A DNA stretch of 64,000 nt from Brevinema_A sp051649245 (GTDB lineage: Bacteria; Spirochaetota; Brevinematia; Brevinematales; Brevinemataceae). The notes beneath the pieces are model-generated. The model made no database searches, was not told the DNA's origin, and worked only from the letters and a program-made list of their open reading frames with translations. This document shows positions 25,425 through 35,293 of the stretch, piece after piece. Each line of letters starts with the position of its first letter. The stretch's first letter is position 1. The stretch is taken from the NCBI GenBank assembly GCA_051649245.1, contig JBOFGS010000012.1, positions 62,001 to 126,000 of the forward strand, read 5' to 3'. Position numbers and translations under genes: made by a program.

Positions 25425-25536
25425 GACAAGATAGAGACCATTAATACATGGATCCAATATCAACTATATTGTTTATCCTAAAAAAATGCATACATATTCT
25501 GAATGAATGAAATCTTTGAAAAATAAATAACTTAAA

Positions 25537-25566
25537 AATAAGCTACTGTTAAGTAGCTTATTTTTC
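25537..25566 (+). terminator. Intrinsic terminator
   Basis: AATAAGCTACT and AGTAGCTTATT form a stem with loop GTTA, followed by Ts. It lies just upstream of the helicase gene, closing the TPR transcript. Confidence 0.75.
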
Positions 25567-25580
25567 TATGATGAGGTAAC

Positions 25581-28500
25581 ATGCCCTTAACATTTGATGA
25601 TCCTAGTATTATTTTTGATGTAACAAAAGGAACTATTTTAGAAGCTTCTGCAGGTAGTGGAAAAACCACTGTCCTTACAGAGCGTTGGGTTGCATCTTTT
25701 ATTTATTTGTTGGTTTGGGAAAAAAAATCTGTTTCTGAAGCTCTTGGTATGATTACAGCATTGACATTTACAAAAAAAGCAGCTACAGAAATGAAAATGA
25801 GGATTCGCAGTCGTTTGACAGATCTTTGGGATGGTGGAGAACTTTCTTATTTCTTAGAACAAATTCATGGATTTGTAGGAAATTATCCTAGTTCTATAGA
25901 GGATATACTTACTTATTTACATTCGATCCGTTCATCTATTGATGATTTGCTACCAGCAGCCTCTATTATGACTATTAATGCATTTGTTCTCAGGATGTTA
26001 TATGAAAATCCCCTGGAATTAAATTTTGATATCGGTCAGCCTGAAGATCAAGGTCATGATCTTTCGATTGCAGAAGCTGAAGCCGAGGAGCTGCTATGTG
26101 AACGCTTACTGTCTCATTATTATAAAGGAACCCAAGCACAACAAACATTTGAAATTGGTGTTTCTTTGTGTGGTTTATCATTGTGGAACAAATTGTTTTT
26201 ACAATTAAGAACATTAATGGGACGATTTGGTGAAGATGCTGTTTATCAAGGACTCCATCAATCTAACTATATGATATGGGAACCAAAAATATTATCTGCA
26301 TGCACCAATCAAAATCCTAAACAAATAATTTGGGATCTGATCAAAGACAAGATTGCTCATTTAAAAGCTGTGCTTGATATGGAACGCAATAGCTCTCGTG
26401 GGGGGACGTTGACAAGCAACAATGAACAATTTTATCAGCAACTTCAAAAAATTGATCAGGATACGCTTCTTTTTTTGTTTATCAAAAATATTATCGGTAC
26501 CTACACAAAACCAAAACCAACAAAAAATGACGAAATGAATGCACTTCGCGATGCCTCCGAATATGCATATCAAGAATTGATTGATATCTTGTATTGTATT
26601 CTTATTCCATTAATGGTACCTGTTTCACGATTATGCACGGTGATTCTCAAAGAAAAACAAGCCGAAACAAAAGAAATTTCTTTTGTAGAAAGTGAACTTT
26701 TATTTTTGGATGCATTAAAAAAAGAATCGTTTTTAACAAAAATACAATCTCGAATCCGATTTTTATTTGCTGATGAATATCAAGATACATCAGATCTTCA
26801 AAAAGAAATGTTCGATCATATTTTAAATACAAAACAGATAATACCTTTTTTTGTTGGTGATCCTAAGCAATCGATTTACAGCTTTCGGAAAGCAAATGTC
26901 TATATATTTCAACAAACTATCAATGAATTTAAAGAAAAAAATCATAAAATTGCATATCTAAATACAAACTATCGTTCTTCAAAAAGTCATGTTGAATTAG
27001 TTAACACATTGTTTTCCCATATTTTTGATGACGATCAAGCCGGAATTACGTATCAACATCAACTATCCAAAAAAGATGAAGAAGGGAGATTTGCCTATAC
27101 ATTAGCATTGGGTGTAGAAGAACAACTCAAGTTTAATCAGAGTGATAAACTAAATCAGGCGTACAAAGATGCATTGTCAGTGATTGATGCTTATCTGGAG
27201 GATGGAATTAATCCTGGTCATATTATGGTCTTATTTCGAAATAATGTGAATATTTTGGATTTTTATAATCATGCTAAAAAATATATTCCATCGCTTCCTA
27301 TTTCTTCATCAGTAAAAAATCTTCTTTGGGATAACGAATATATCGCACCGTTATTGACTTTTTTAAAGGCTATTATCCATCCTTATGATGATCTTACGAT
27401 TGTTGAATTACTCAAAACTCCATTTTTTCGAAAGACAGATGATCAAATCACGGAAATGATTGTTTATGCGCAAAAAATACAGAAAAATTTGTTTGATGTG
27501 TTGGATGTTCAAGAACAATTACTCTTAGAAAGCTTTAATCTTTTGAAAGATAAAATTTCTTTAGAAGAATTAGTCAGTGTGTTGATTAAACAACTTTCTT
27601 ATGAAGAAATCTTGCGTGCATTGCCTAATTCTGGAGATGCATTAGCAACACTTCGTTTGTTTATTGAAGAGTCTAAAAATATTAACCAAAAACATGGGAT
27701 GAGCTTGGCAGAATTTATATATTTTATTGATGAGAAAAAACCAAAAGCAAATGAATCCGAATTTTCAGGAGAAGAAGGGAAGACATTACGATTGATGACG
27801 ATCCACAGTTCAAAAGGCTTAGAATCTCCTTATGTGGTTTATGTGCATAAACCAAAAAGCACTGAAACAAAGACTAAATATCCTCAATATCAAAAAGGTC
27901 ATATTGCTTTTGATGCTTTAGGTAGAGGTATCATAGCTACAAAAGTTTCTGACTTGATAAAAATTGAAGATACATCAGAAGAAAAACGACTAGCTTATGT
28001 TGCCATAACCCGTGCAAAAAAAGAATTTATTTTTTGTGGTTTATCTTCAGGATTTCGTGGTGAAAATTTATTTGAAACACAATGGGAATCATTTCTTAAT
28101 AAAGAACTCATTGATCGGTATCCACAATATCAAGCATGTGAATTAAATTTTCCTGAAATCTCCCTATCCACAACAATAAATCAAGAGCCATTGTCCACAA
28201 AAAATTATCAATCACGTTTTGAAGAGTTGGCTGCTAAGAAAAAAATATTTGAAGAAATTCCAGAATTTTTGTCTGTGTCATTGTTATTGGATGCAGAGTT
28301 TAATCCTGATGGGTTTTATCAAAAATATTGTTTACATTCTTTTGATATTGTAGATAAGTTAAATGAATTATCTGATGATAACATTGCTTCTTTAAATCAA
28401 TTGGATCTTGGATCGCTAGTACACGATTTACTACAAAAATTTGATGCACCGGAGATCAATATAGTAAAACAATATCTTGATACTCATCATCCTGAGAAGG

Positions 28501-28925
28501 AAGCATTGTTTTTGACGGCTTTAGATTATGCGTATGCCTATTGGCATTCCTCTTTCTATCAAGATATGATAAAAAACAGTTCCTCTCAAGATAAAGAACG
28601 ACAAGTAGCTTGTTTGATTGATTATGATATTATTGTCCGTGCAACAGCTGATTCTTATGTTTCCTCAGACCAAGGACATATTATTGTGGACTACAAACTA
28701 TCTATTAATCCCAAAAATCTAGAACGCTATACAAGACAATTATCTTATTATGCTCTTTTATCTGAAATGTCTCATTATCATGTAGATAAAATATTTTTGT
28801 TTAGTTTAAAAGAGGGAAAAGAAATAGAGATTGCTTGGGATAGGAGTATTGCCAAGGAATATTTTGACCGTGCTGTTCATAAATCGTTGGAACTCTTAAA
28901 ACATAATAAAAAAGCCCTCATATAG
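25581..28925 (+). CDS. UvrD-family helicase with C-terminal PD-(D/E)xK nuclease, AddA/RecB-like
   Basis: The 1114-residue product combines a superfamily 1 helicase with a nuclease, as in AddA or RecB, which process double-strand breaks for recombination. Walker A EASAGSGKTT is at residues 21-30, Walker B FADEYQDTSD near 396, QSIYSFRKA and LNTNYRSS follow, and VAITRAKKEF is motif VI near 807. The C-terminal domain has ATADSY and VDYKLS near 1018-1038, the nuclease's acidic and lysine residues. A four-cysteine iron-sulfur cluster as in some AddA/AddB partners is not evident. The usual partner (AddB or RecC) is not adjacent. The stop codon lies inside the terminator stem. Confidence 0.87.
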   Translation: MPLTFDDPSIIFDVTKGTILEASAGSGKTTVLTERWVASFIYLLVWEKKSVSEALGMITALTFTKKAATEMKMRIRSRLTDLWDGGELSYFLEQIHGFVGNYPSSIEDILTYLHSIRSSIDDLLPAASIMTINAFVLRMLYENPLELNFDIGQPEDQGHDLSIAEAEAEELLCERLLSHYYKGTQAQQTFEIGVSLCGLSLWNKLFLQLRTLMGRFGEDAVYQGLHQSNYMIWEPKILSACTNQNPKQIIWDLIKDKIAHLKAVLDMERNSSRGGTLTSNNEQFYQQLQKIDQDTLLFLFIKNIIGTYTKPKPTKNDEMNALRDASEYAYQELIDILYCILIPLMVPVSRLCTVILKEKQAETKEISFVESELLFLDALKKESFLTKIQSRIRFLFADEYQDTSDLQKEMFDHILNTKQIIPFFVGDPKQSIYSFRKANVYIFQQTINEFKEKNHKIAYLNTNYRSSKSHVELVNTLFSHIFDDDQAGITYQHQLSKKDEEGRFAYTLALGVEEQLKFNQSDKLNQAYKDALSVIDAYLEDGINPGHIMVLFRNNVNILDFYNHAKKYIPSLPISSSVKNLLWDNEYIAPLLTFLKAIIHPYDDLTIVELLKTPFFRKTDDQITEMIVYAQKIQKNLFDVLDVQEQLLLESFNLLKDKISLEELVSVLIKQLSYEEILRALPNSGDALATLRLFIEESKNINQKHGMSLAEFIYFIDEKKPKANESEFSGEEGKTLRLMTIHSSKGLESPYVVYVHKPKSTETKTKYPQYQKGHIAFDALGRGIIATKVSDLIKIEDTSEEKRLAYVAITRAKKEFIFCGLSSGFRGENLFETQWESFLNKELIDRYPQYQACELNFPEISLSTTINQEPLSTKNYQSRFEELAAKKKIFEEIPEFLSVSLLLDAEFNPDGFYQKYCLHSFDIVDKLNELSDDNIASLNQLDLGSLVHDLLQKFDAPEINIVKQYLDTHHPEKEALFLTALDYAYAYWHSSFYQDMIKNSSSQDKERQVACLIDYDIIVRATADSYVSSDQGHIIVDYKLSINPKNLERYTRQLSYYALLSEMSHYHVDKIFLFSLKEGKEIEIAWDRSIAKEYFDRAVHKSLELLKHNKKALI

Positions 28926-28934
28926 GGCTTTTTT
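28906..28934. terminator. Bidirectional intrinsic terminator
   Basis: AAAAAAGCCCT and AGGGCTTTTTT pair around CATAT. It serves the convergent helicase and DUF327 genes and includes both their last codons. Confidence 0.85.
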
Positions 28935-29412
28935 ATGCAAATAAATCTAAAATCAATCCTTTAAGATGTCCTGTTAATTTTAAGATATCCATACGATTTT
29001 TTTCATCACACAAAATTTTATCAGCAAGATCTGCTAATACTTGATCAATTGCTTGAGCAGTACGGAATAATTTTGTTCTTGTAAAACCAACACGGGCAGT
29101 AATTTCTTTTATTTCAATATTTCTTCCAACACCTTTTAATAAAAGCCGGATATGTTTTTTATATCTATTAAAATTTTCCGGTAGTGGTTTTTCTGATAGT
29201 TCTGCACCTAACCGATCCAATTCTTCTGCAAGAACAGAAATATTACTTAATACACTATCAGGTTCACTGAAAAGCGTTTCTAAGATTGATTCATCTCCTG
29301 ATGATTCATGAATCATTTCCATAAAAGATGAAGGACTTGTTTTTGAAGTATTTTTTTTTAATTGAGTTGATAAAGACTGTTTTTTATTGATGGTATCTGG
29401 GGTAATTTTCAT
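28933..29412 (-). CDS. DUF327 (YaaR-like) protein
   Basis: The 159-residue product has a polar N-terminal third and a helical C-terminal domain with the DUF327 pattern: LDRLGAELSEKPLPENFNRY, then KHIRLLLKGVGRNIEIKEI and a final helical pair. DUF327 proteins occur in spirochaetes and Firmicutes without firm function. ATG 29412 has AAGAGG seven bases upstream and is preferred to a TTG two codons earlier. It follows ruvA by 11 bases in what appears to be a ptsI-ruvA-DUF327 unit. Confidence 0.68.
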   Translation of the reverse strand: MKITPDTINKKQSLSTQLKKNTSKTSPSSFMEMIHESSGDESILETLFSEPDSVLSNISVLAEELDRLGAELSEKPLPENFNRYKKHIRLLLKGVGRNIEIKEITARVGFTRTKLFRTAQAIDQVLADLADKILCDEKNRMDILKLTGHLKGLILDLFA

Positions 29413-29423
29413 GAACAAGCCTC

Positions 29424-30038
29424 TTATATTTTATTTGCAACAAGTAATGCGAGGAAATCAGTAACTAATTGTTCTGTTGGTTTTGATGTTTCTTGTATTT
29501 CAAAGAAACAATCCAATGGTTTTTTAATTTCCGAATCTGTATAACCAAGAGCTCGCATCGTAAGAAGAATTTCCATTTTCTTTTTGGTTTCAGGGTCTGT
29601 TGTGATTGATTTTACATCAAAATCACCAATAACTTTTTGCATTTTTTCTCTTAAATCTAAGATTAATTGTTCTGCTTTTTTTGAGGAAATACCTTTGATA
29701 CGACTAAGACGTGATGTATCACCTGAAATAATAGCAGAACGAAGATCAATACCTGACATCTCACCTAAAATTTTGATGGCCTGTTTGGGACCAATACCTT
29801 TTGCAGTAATCAAAATTTCAAATAAATTTTTCTCTCCTTGGCTTAAAAAGCCAACTAAATACATTTCTTGTTCACGTACAATCAATGATGTATAAATAAG
29901 AGCTTCATTGTTGATCTCAGGGAGTGTGTGAACAACATGATCAGATACTAAAATCTCATAAAAGACACCAGAAGTAGTTTTGATAAGTACTCGAGGAGAT
30001 GTTTTGTCTATTATTGTTCCGGAAATAGCTCCAATCAT
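29424..30038 (-). CDS. ruvA: Holliday junction branch migration protein RuvA
   Basis: RuvA binds Holliday junctions as a tetramer and loads the RuvB motor. The 204-residue product starts with the OB-fold MIGAISGTIIDKTSPRVLIK, continues with the two helix-hairpin-helix motifs (LITAKGIGPKQAIKIL near 78 and ISRIKGIS-type turn near 113) and ends with the small C-terminal domain that contacts RuvB (LRALGYTDSEI near 163). Length is normal. AGGAG lies before the ATG. ruvB and ruvC are not in this window. Confidence 0.95.
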   Translation of the reverse strand: MIGAISGTIIDKTSPRVLIKTTSGVFYEILVSDHVVHTLPEINNEALIYTSLIVREQEMYLVGFLSQGEKNLFEILITAKGIGPKQAIKILGEMSGIDLRSAIISGDTSRLSRIKGISSKKAEQLILDLREKMQKVIGDFDVKSITTDPETKKKMEILLTMRALGYTDSEIKKPLDCFFEIQETSKPTEQLVTDFLALLVANKI

Positions 30039-30067
30039 TTAAAATTTCTCCTTGTATTTACATGACA

Positions 30068-31807
30068 TTACGTTTCTAAAAAAGCATTATGTAATCGTAA
30101 AAATTGATTCAGATCATCTTGTAAAAATTGTGTGATATCGTTATGGTTTTGCATGGCAAGTACTTTTCGCCAGAGTTGTTTGCATTCTTCAACGGTACTA
30201 TTTGTTAAGATATATTTAATCATAGGGATTGCTTTTGGAGACATGCTAAACTCTCTTAATCCCATACCAAGCAATAACCTGATATATAATGGTTCTTTTG
30301 CAATTTCACCACAAATGGACACAGGAATTTTTGCGGAATCACATTGATCAACGGCATAATAAATTAATTTGAGAACAGCAGGATTTGCCATTTGATAATA
30401 GTTTGAAATATATGGATTTCCTCGATCTGCTGCAAGAATATATTGAGTAAGATCATTGGTACCAATACTTATAAAATCAACATATGGTAAAAAATCATTA
30501 ATACAAATTAGTGTTGAAGGAACCTCTGCCATCATCCCAATAGGAATAGTACAAGAACCATTATAATACTTTTTCCAGCAATTCAAAAAAATTTCTTTTA
30601 ATTTTATAATATCTTCTATATTTGTGACAAAAGGAAACATAATCTTAATATGTGGATGTGTCTCATGAATTTTGATCAACATATCAAGCTGATCTTCTAA
30701 GATTTTTGGTTCTTGCAGAAAGTATCTCGTTGAACGATAACCAAGATAAGGATTGGTTTCAAAGGTAAGTCCATTGTCTTCCGATAAAAATTTATCTCCT
30801 CCAAGATCTATTGTTCTTATACAGAACGATTTGTCAGGCATCTCTTCTATCATTTTACAATAATGCTTCATCGAGATTGATTGATCTAATAATTCATTGT
30901 GAATCATACTAAAAATTTCTGTTCTCAGTAATCCAATGCCATCAGCTTCGTTTTTCTTTGAAATTTGAATGTCATCAATATTCGCTGCATTTGCCAGTAT
31001 ATTTAATGCAACATTGTCTTTTGTTAATGATGGATGATAGAGAGTTTCAGATAATTTTTCATGATATTGATCATAACGTTCTTCTAGAGTTTGATAATAC
31101 GTTAGTAATTCATTTGAAGGATTGACAATAATTTTTCCTTTATAAGCATCAATAATTAATGTGTCATTATTTTGAAGTTTTGACGTAATATTATCAACAC
31201 CAAAAATAGCAGGAATCTCCATGCTGTTCAATAAAATAGCTGTATGAGAAGTAACTCCTCCTCCCTGTTCTAAAATGACTCCACGTAGATTGTGGATGTT
31301 CATGTGCAGTAGTTCAGCAACAGAAAGTTCTTTTGTAACAAGAATACATGGCTCCGAAATCATGTTTGGTGAGTATAAACCATCCAGTTTTTCCAATAAT
31401 TGATTGCTTATTGATTGAAAATCAGTAAATCTATTTTTGAAATATTCATTTGGGAGTTGTGCAAATTCCAGCTCAACACTTCGTAATTTATCAATAATAG
31501 CATTTTGAGAAGACACTTTTTTTTGCGAGATATATGTTGGTATTGTTGATGTAAAGAGAGGATCATGTAAAATTGTATGATATAATTCTATCATTTGTTG
31601 AGAGATAATATTAGGTGTTTTTGATAATTTTAGTTGCTCAAACTCTTCTTGTAATTCATTAAGTGCTTTATAGTATTTATTCAGTTCATTGTCAATATTC
31701 TGTGGATTAATATAGGTATAACAGATGTCTTTCGATGGATCTGTTTTAATAAAAATACTTCCAAATCGAATCCCATCACTAATTGGGACACCATAGGTAT
31801 CAAACAT
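30068..31807 (-). CDS. ptsI: PTS phosphoenolpyruvate-protein phosphotransferase, enzyme I
   Basis: Enzyme I takes phosphate from phosphoenolpyruvate and passes it to HPr for sugar uptake. The 579-residue product has the active-site histidine in GGVTSHTAI near residue 186, the arginine-bearing GIGLLRTEIFSM segment near 291, FISIGTNDLTQYILAADRGN near 450 and the cysteine-glycine-glutamate site in VSICGEIAKEP near 501. It is full length. No HPr or sugar-specific enzyme II lies in the window. A divergent promoter region of 175 bases separates it from the CvpA gene. Confidence 0.95.
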   Translation of the reverse strand: MFDTYGVPISDGIRFGSIFIKTDPSKDICYTYINPQNIDNELNKYYKALNELQEEFEQLKLSKTPNIISQQMIELYHTILHDPLFTSTIPTYISQKKVSSQNAIIDKLRSVELEFAQLPNEYFKNRFTDFQSISNQLLEKLDGLYSPNMISEPCILVTKELSVAELLHMNIHNLRGVILEQGGGVTSHTAILLNSMEIPAIFGVDNITSKLQNNDTLIIDAYKGKIIVNPSNELLTYYQTLEERYDQYHEKLSETLYHPSLTKDNVALNILANAANIDDIQISKKNEADGIGLLRTEIFSMIHNELLDQSISMKHYCKMIEEMPDKSFCIRTIDLGGDKFLSEDNGLTFETNPYLGYRSTRYFLQEPKILEDQLDMLIKIHETHPHIKIMFPFVTNIEDIIKLKEIFLNCWKKYYNGSCTIPIGMMAEVPSTLICINDFLPYVDFISIGTNDLTQYILAADRGNPYISNYYQMANPAVLKLIYYAVDQCDSAKIPVSICGEIAKEPLYIRLLLGMGLREFSMSPKAIPMIKYILTNSTVEECKQLWRKVLAMQNHNDITQFLQDDLNQFLRLHNAFLET

Positions 31808-31982
31808 GACTATTTCCTTCTTTTTATAACACTTTTATAACATTTTTAAATAATATATTATATTATAGTATATATAAATATTTTTTTAAATACAATTTTT
31901 TAAAATATTTTGTATTTGATTTATTATATTTTGGTAAAATGATACGATACTATTATATCAGAATCATTTTTAGGAGAATCTT

Positions 31983-32486
31983 ATGTCTCAAACACAACTA
32001 GGTCAAATATTAGAATATGCTACTATTATCTCAATAATTATAGGATTTATTATAGGTATGTCTCAAGGTTTTGTTCGTATTTTTTTTTCTTGGTTTAGTA
32101 TTTTATTAGGTGTCATGATCGCTATGAATTTTACTTATAAACTTACTAGTCTTTTTATTCCTGCAGAAAAGGATAATATTCTGATATTATTTCTCATGAG
32201 TATTTTAATTTTTGCTATTGTTCATATTGTACTGACAAAATTTGCTTTTAATTTTTCTCGAGTGCTTCAAAAATTCCAAATGGGTAGCTTGGATTATTTG
32301 TTAGGTGGTATTTTTGGTGCAGCACAAATGATGGTTTTATTAGGATTGGCTATTTATTGGGTTATGGCACTAGGTTGGGTTGATATGACATCTCATCCGA
32401 TATCTATGTTTTGTGCTTTTTGGTCTGAAAAAATTATTTTCATGTTTGGGGCACAATTCCCAGCATTTAAAAAGTTAATCAGGTAA
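31983..32486 (+). CDS. CvpA-family membrane protein
   Basis: The 167-residue product has four hydrophobic spans with the CvpA-like opening IGFIIGMSQGFVRIFFSWFS and the conserved central LDYLLGGIFGAAQMMVLLG. CvpA proteins are inner-membrane proteins linked to envelope homeostasis and, in E. coli, colicin V production. The ribosome binding site AGGAG precedes the ATG. It stands alone, divergent from ptsI, and ends at a strong bidirectional terminator. Confidence 0.8.
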   Translation: MSQTQLGQILEYATIISIIIGFIIGMSQGFVRIFFSWFSILLGVMIAMNFTYKLTSLFIPAEKDNILILFLMSILIFAIVHIVLTKFAFNFSRVLQKFQMGSLDYLLGGIFGAAQMMVLLGLAIYWVMALGWVDMTSHPISMFCAFWSEKIIFMFGAQFPAFKKLIR

Positions 32487-32498
32487 TTATTGAATATT

Positions 32499-32537
32499 AA
32501 CACAAAAAACACCGAATATATCGGTGTTTTTTGTGTT
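32499..32537. terminator. Bidirectional intrinsic terminator
   Basis: A 17-bp perfect stem centred on ACACCGA/TCGGTGT with a five-base loop and A/T runs on both sides, between the convergent CvpA and glyQ genes. Confidence 0.9.
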
Positions 32538-33396
32538 ATTTTTCTTGAAGACGATGAACCCATGCTTGAGCAACTTTTGCTGTCATGGCACGAACTCGTA
32601 GAATATAAGACTCACGTTCTGTTACGGAAATAGCACCTAAAGAACCTAAGGTATTAAAAATGTGAGAACATTTGATTGCTAGGTCGTATGCTGCAAAAAT
32701 AGCATTGTATTCAAGAGCATTTTTAAATTCTTCTTCAAACTTATCAAACAATTCAATATACAATTGTTGATTTGCTGCTTTGAATGAATAAGTAGAGTAA
32801 TCCCACTCGGAATCCAAATGTAAATCACCATATGTAGTGGTCTCGTTCCATTGAATATCTTTGAAGTGATTGACACCTTGCAGATACATCGCAATGCGTT
32901 CTGTTCCATAAGTGATCTCAGCAGGAATAGAAGATAGAGAAATACCACCAACTTGTTGAAAATACGTGAATTGAGTTATTTCCATCCCATCAAGCCATAC
33001 TTCCCAACCTAATCCCCAAGCTCCGAGAGTTGGTGATTTCCAATCATCATGCACAAATCGTAAATCATGTTTTGTCGTGTCAATACCAATATATTGTAAA
33101 CTGTTCATATATAATTCGATAATATTTTCAGGAGCTGGTTTTAGAAGAGCTTGGAATTGATAATAAAATCCCATGCGATTTGGGTTTTCACCGTAACGCC
33201 CATCTCCTGGACGACGGCATGGTTCCACATAAGCAACACGCCAAGGATTTTCTCCTAAAGAACGTAAGAATGTATCAGGATTAAAGGTTCCTGCACCTTT
33301 TTCAAGATCATAAGGTTCTCGAATAAGACAATCATGAGCTGCCCAAAATTCTTTTAATTTGCAAATGATTTCTTGAAATGTTAATGGCGTATTCAT
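32536..33396 (-). CDS. glyQ: Glycyl-tRNA synthetase alpha subunit
   Basis: Catalytic subunit of the bacterial alpha2-beta2 glycyl-tRNA synthetase. The 286-residue product is close to the family throughout, with FNPDTFLRSLG, EPCRRPGDGRYGENPNR near residue 59, WKSPTLGAWGLGWEVWLDGM near 123 and TYGTERIAMYLQG near 171. The beta-subunit gene glyS is not adjacent as it is in many bacteria. The gene follows the Sua5-type gene by 57 bases and ends at the terminator. Confidence 0.96.
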   Translation of the reverse strand: MNTPLTFQEIICKLKEFWAAHDCLIREPYDLEKGAGTFNPDTFLRSLGENPWRVAYVEPCRRPGDGRYGENPNRMGFYYQFQALLKPAPENIIELYMNSLQYIGIDTTKHDLRFVHDDWKSPTLGAWGLGWEVWLDGMEITQFTYFQQVGGISLSSIPAEITYGTERIAMYLQGVNHFKDIQWNETTTYGDLHLDSEWDYSTYSFKAANQQLYIELFDKFEEEFKNALEYNAIFAAYDLAIKCSHIFNTLGSLGAISVTERESYILRVRAMTAKVAQAWVHRLQEK

Positions 33397-33453
33397 AGGT
33401 GTTCCTTAATTACTGATGAAATTTTTATATAATCATATGTTTGCTTATCAATG

Positions 33454-34380
33454 TTAATTGTTCGATGCGTGTTTTAATCGATCACGAAGAGCAATCCCTT
33501 GATGATCATCTGGAGGTAATTCACAATAGATTGTTGAAATATTCTGTTTGTCAGACTCAAAAAAAATAGCATACAGATCATGTGCATAAGAGATAACGGA
33601 AGAAAAATATTTGTGATTTCCATCCCAATCAAAATCACTAAGATGAAGTACTAAACTATCTTTTTTGTTTATATGCGAAATCTCATGAATATCTTCAAAA
33701 AGTTTAATTGTTGCTTTTGGTTTATAGTGGGGGAATTGAGTTCCTGGTGATTGATGTTTTAAGGTACTGTTGCTCATGATTGGTTTAATGCCCACTGTAT
33801 CAAAAATCATTTCAGGTGTTACAAAACCAGATCTAAGGATATATATATCGTCTTGAATAACTTTAATTACAGTGGATTCTATACCAATATTCAGGGTTCC
33901 TCCATCGAGAATAACGGAAACGTTGTCTTTCATATAAAATTGAGCCATTTCAAAAGTAGTAGGCGATGGTTTTCCTGAGATATTTGCAGAAGGAGCACAA
34001 ATGGGTTTTTGAACAGTTTCTAAAAATTCGAGAGCAACAGGATGATCAGGAATACGAACCCCAACATTATCGAGTCCCCCAGTCACAATATCAGGTATAT
34101 TGTTTTTTTTACTAAGAATCAGAGATAACGGTCCCGGAGAAAATCTGCGAAATAGTTCTTTTTCAAGAGAAGACAAAGATACCGTGATCTCATTTATTTG
34201 ATCAAGAGAGGCAATATGAACGATCAATGGATTAGAAGGAGGTCTGTTTTTGTATCTAAATATTTTAGAAACAGCCTTTTCTGAACATGCATTCGCCCCT
34301 AATCCATAGACTGTTTCTGTAGGAAAAACAACACACTCGTCTTGATAAATAGCCGTAACAGCTTGATCCATAATAGACAT
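33454..34380 (-). CDS. L-threonylcarbamoyladenylate synthase, Sua5/YwlC type
   Basis: This enzyme makes the threonylcarbamoyl-AMP used for t6A37 modification of ANN-decoding tRNAs. The 308-residue product has the YrdC domain (VVFPTETVYGLGANA near residue 18, KNRPPSNPLIVH near 44, CAPSANISGKPSPT near 131, and ILRSG near 181) followed by a C-terminal Sua5 domain beginning SPGTQFPHYKPKA near 211. The extra domain separates it from short TsaC proteins. It starts 13 bases after the DUF58 gene, within one minus-strand unit. Confidence 0.92.
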   Translation of the reverse strand: MSIMDQAVTAIYQDECVVFPTETVYGLGANACSEKAVSKIFRYKNRPPSNPLIVHIASLDQINEITVSLSSLEKELFRRFSPGPLSLILSKKNNIPDIVTGGLDNVGVRIPDHPVALEFLETVQKPICAPSANISGKPSPTTFEMAQFYMKDNVSVILDGGTLNIGIESTVIKVIQDDIYILRSGFVTPEMIFDTVGIKPIMSNSTLKHQSPGTQFPHYKPKATIKLFEDIHEISHINKKDSLVLHLSDFDWDGNHKYFSSVISYAHDLYAIFFESDKQNISTIYCELPPDDHQGIALRDRLKHASNN

Positions 34381-34393
34381 GATCTACGTACCT

Positions 34394-35281
34394 TTAATGA
34401 CCGGAACGTTTTCTTAAGAGTCGGTCAATTATTTTAAAATAATCTTTATTTGTCTCAATTTCCGCATAGTCAAGAGCTAATTTTTTAAAGATTCTTTGGT
34501 AGCGCATCACAACATCTTCTGTGTTTAAAACAGAACTACGATGTAATGATACTGTAATTGATTCTTTGGTCTCTAGATCTTCTAATTCTGCTATAACAGG
34601 TAGAACAGATGCAAAAGAAAAATCTTTTTCAAGGTTATCTTGAACAACTATAGGAATAACATCATGTTTTTTTGATAAATTTGATAAAGCTTGATCATAA
34701 TTCTTATCAAAAAAATCACTGATTACAAAAATAATTGATTTTTTCTTAATCATATTATAAGCATTATGAAAAATTTGATTGAGGTTTGTTTGAGTGGATA
34801 GCCCTTGATAATAGTAAACATCACGAATAATACGAAGAATATTCGAGTAATTATGCATTGGTTTGATGATTTTCTCCATTTTATCTGAACCTAAAATCAA
34901 TCCCACCTTATCGTTTGCAAAAAATGCTGTAAATCCAAGCAAAGCAGTAATCTCAGCCATAACACGACGCTTTGATTGTAGTTGTCCAAAGTTTGTTGAT
35001 CCTGAGATATCGACAATAAAATAAATTGTTAATTCTCGCTCTTCAATAAATGTTTTGATAAAAGGTTCATTCATACGTGCCGTGACATTCCAATCAATAT
35101 CTCGTATACTATCTCCTGGAAAATAAGAACGCACCTCATCAAATTCCATCCCACGTCCACGAAATGAACTTTTATAGTCACTTTGCAGAGAATTATTAAC
35201 AAGTTTTCGTGCTTTTAATGCTAGATGTTTTGTGTGAGCAACAATTTCTGAAATAGAAATGTCATCTATGTTATGAGTCAT
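34394..35281 (-). CDS. DUF58 protein with von Willebrand A-like domain
   Basis: The 295-residue product has the DUF58 signature GRGMEFDEVRSYFPGD at residues 43-57 and DIDWNVTARM at 61-70, then a VWA-like domain with a complete metal-ion-dependent adhesion motif DISGS at 91-95. DUF58 proteins normally sit beside MoxR ATPases and are thought to be their client or adaptor. Here the only MoxR gene in view is 27 kb away next to rnf. Two small membrane proteins follow upstream in the same unit, a remnant of the usual MoxR-DUF58-membrane-VWA cluster perhaps. Confidence 0.88.
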   Translation of the reverse strand: MTHNIDDISISEIVAHTKHLALKARKLVNNSLQSDYKSSFRGRGMEFDEVRSYFPGDSIRDIDWNVTARMNEPFIKTFIEERELTIYFIVDISGSTNFGQLQSKRRVMAEITALLGFTAFFANDKVGLILGSDKMEKIIKPMHNYSNILRIIRDVYYYQGLSTQTNLNQIFHNAYNMIKKKSIIFVISDFFDKNYDQALSNLSKKHDVIPIVVQDNLEKDFSFASVLPVIAELEDLETKESITVSLHRSSVLNTEDVVMRYQRIFKKLALDYAEIETNKDYFKIIDRLLRKRSGH

Positions 35282-35293
35282 ATATAGATCCTT

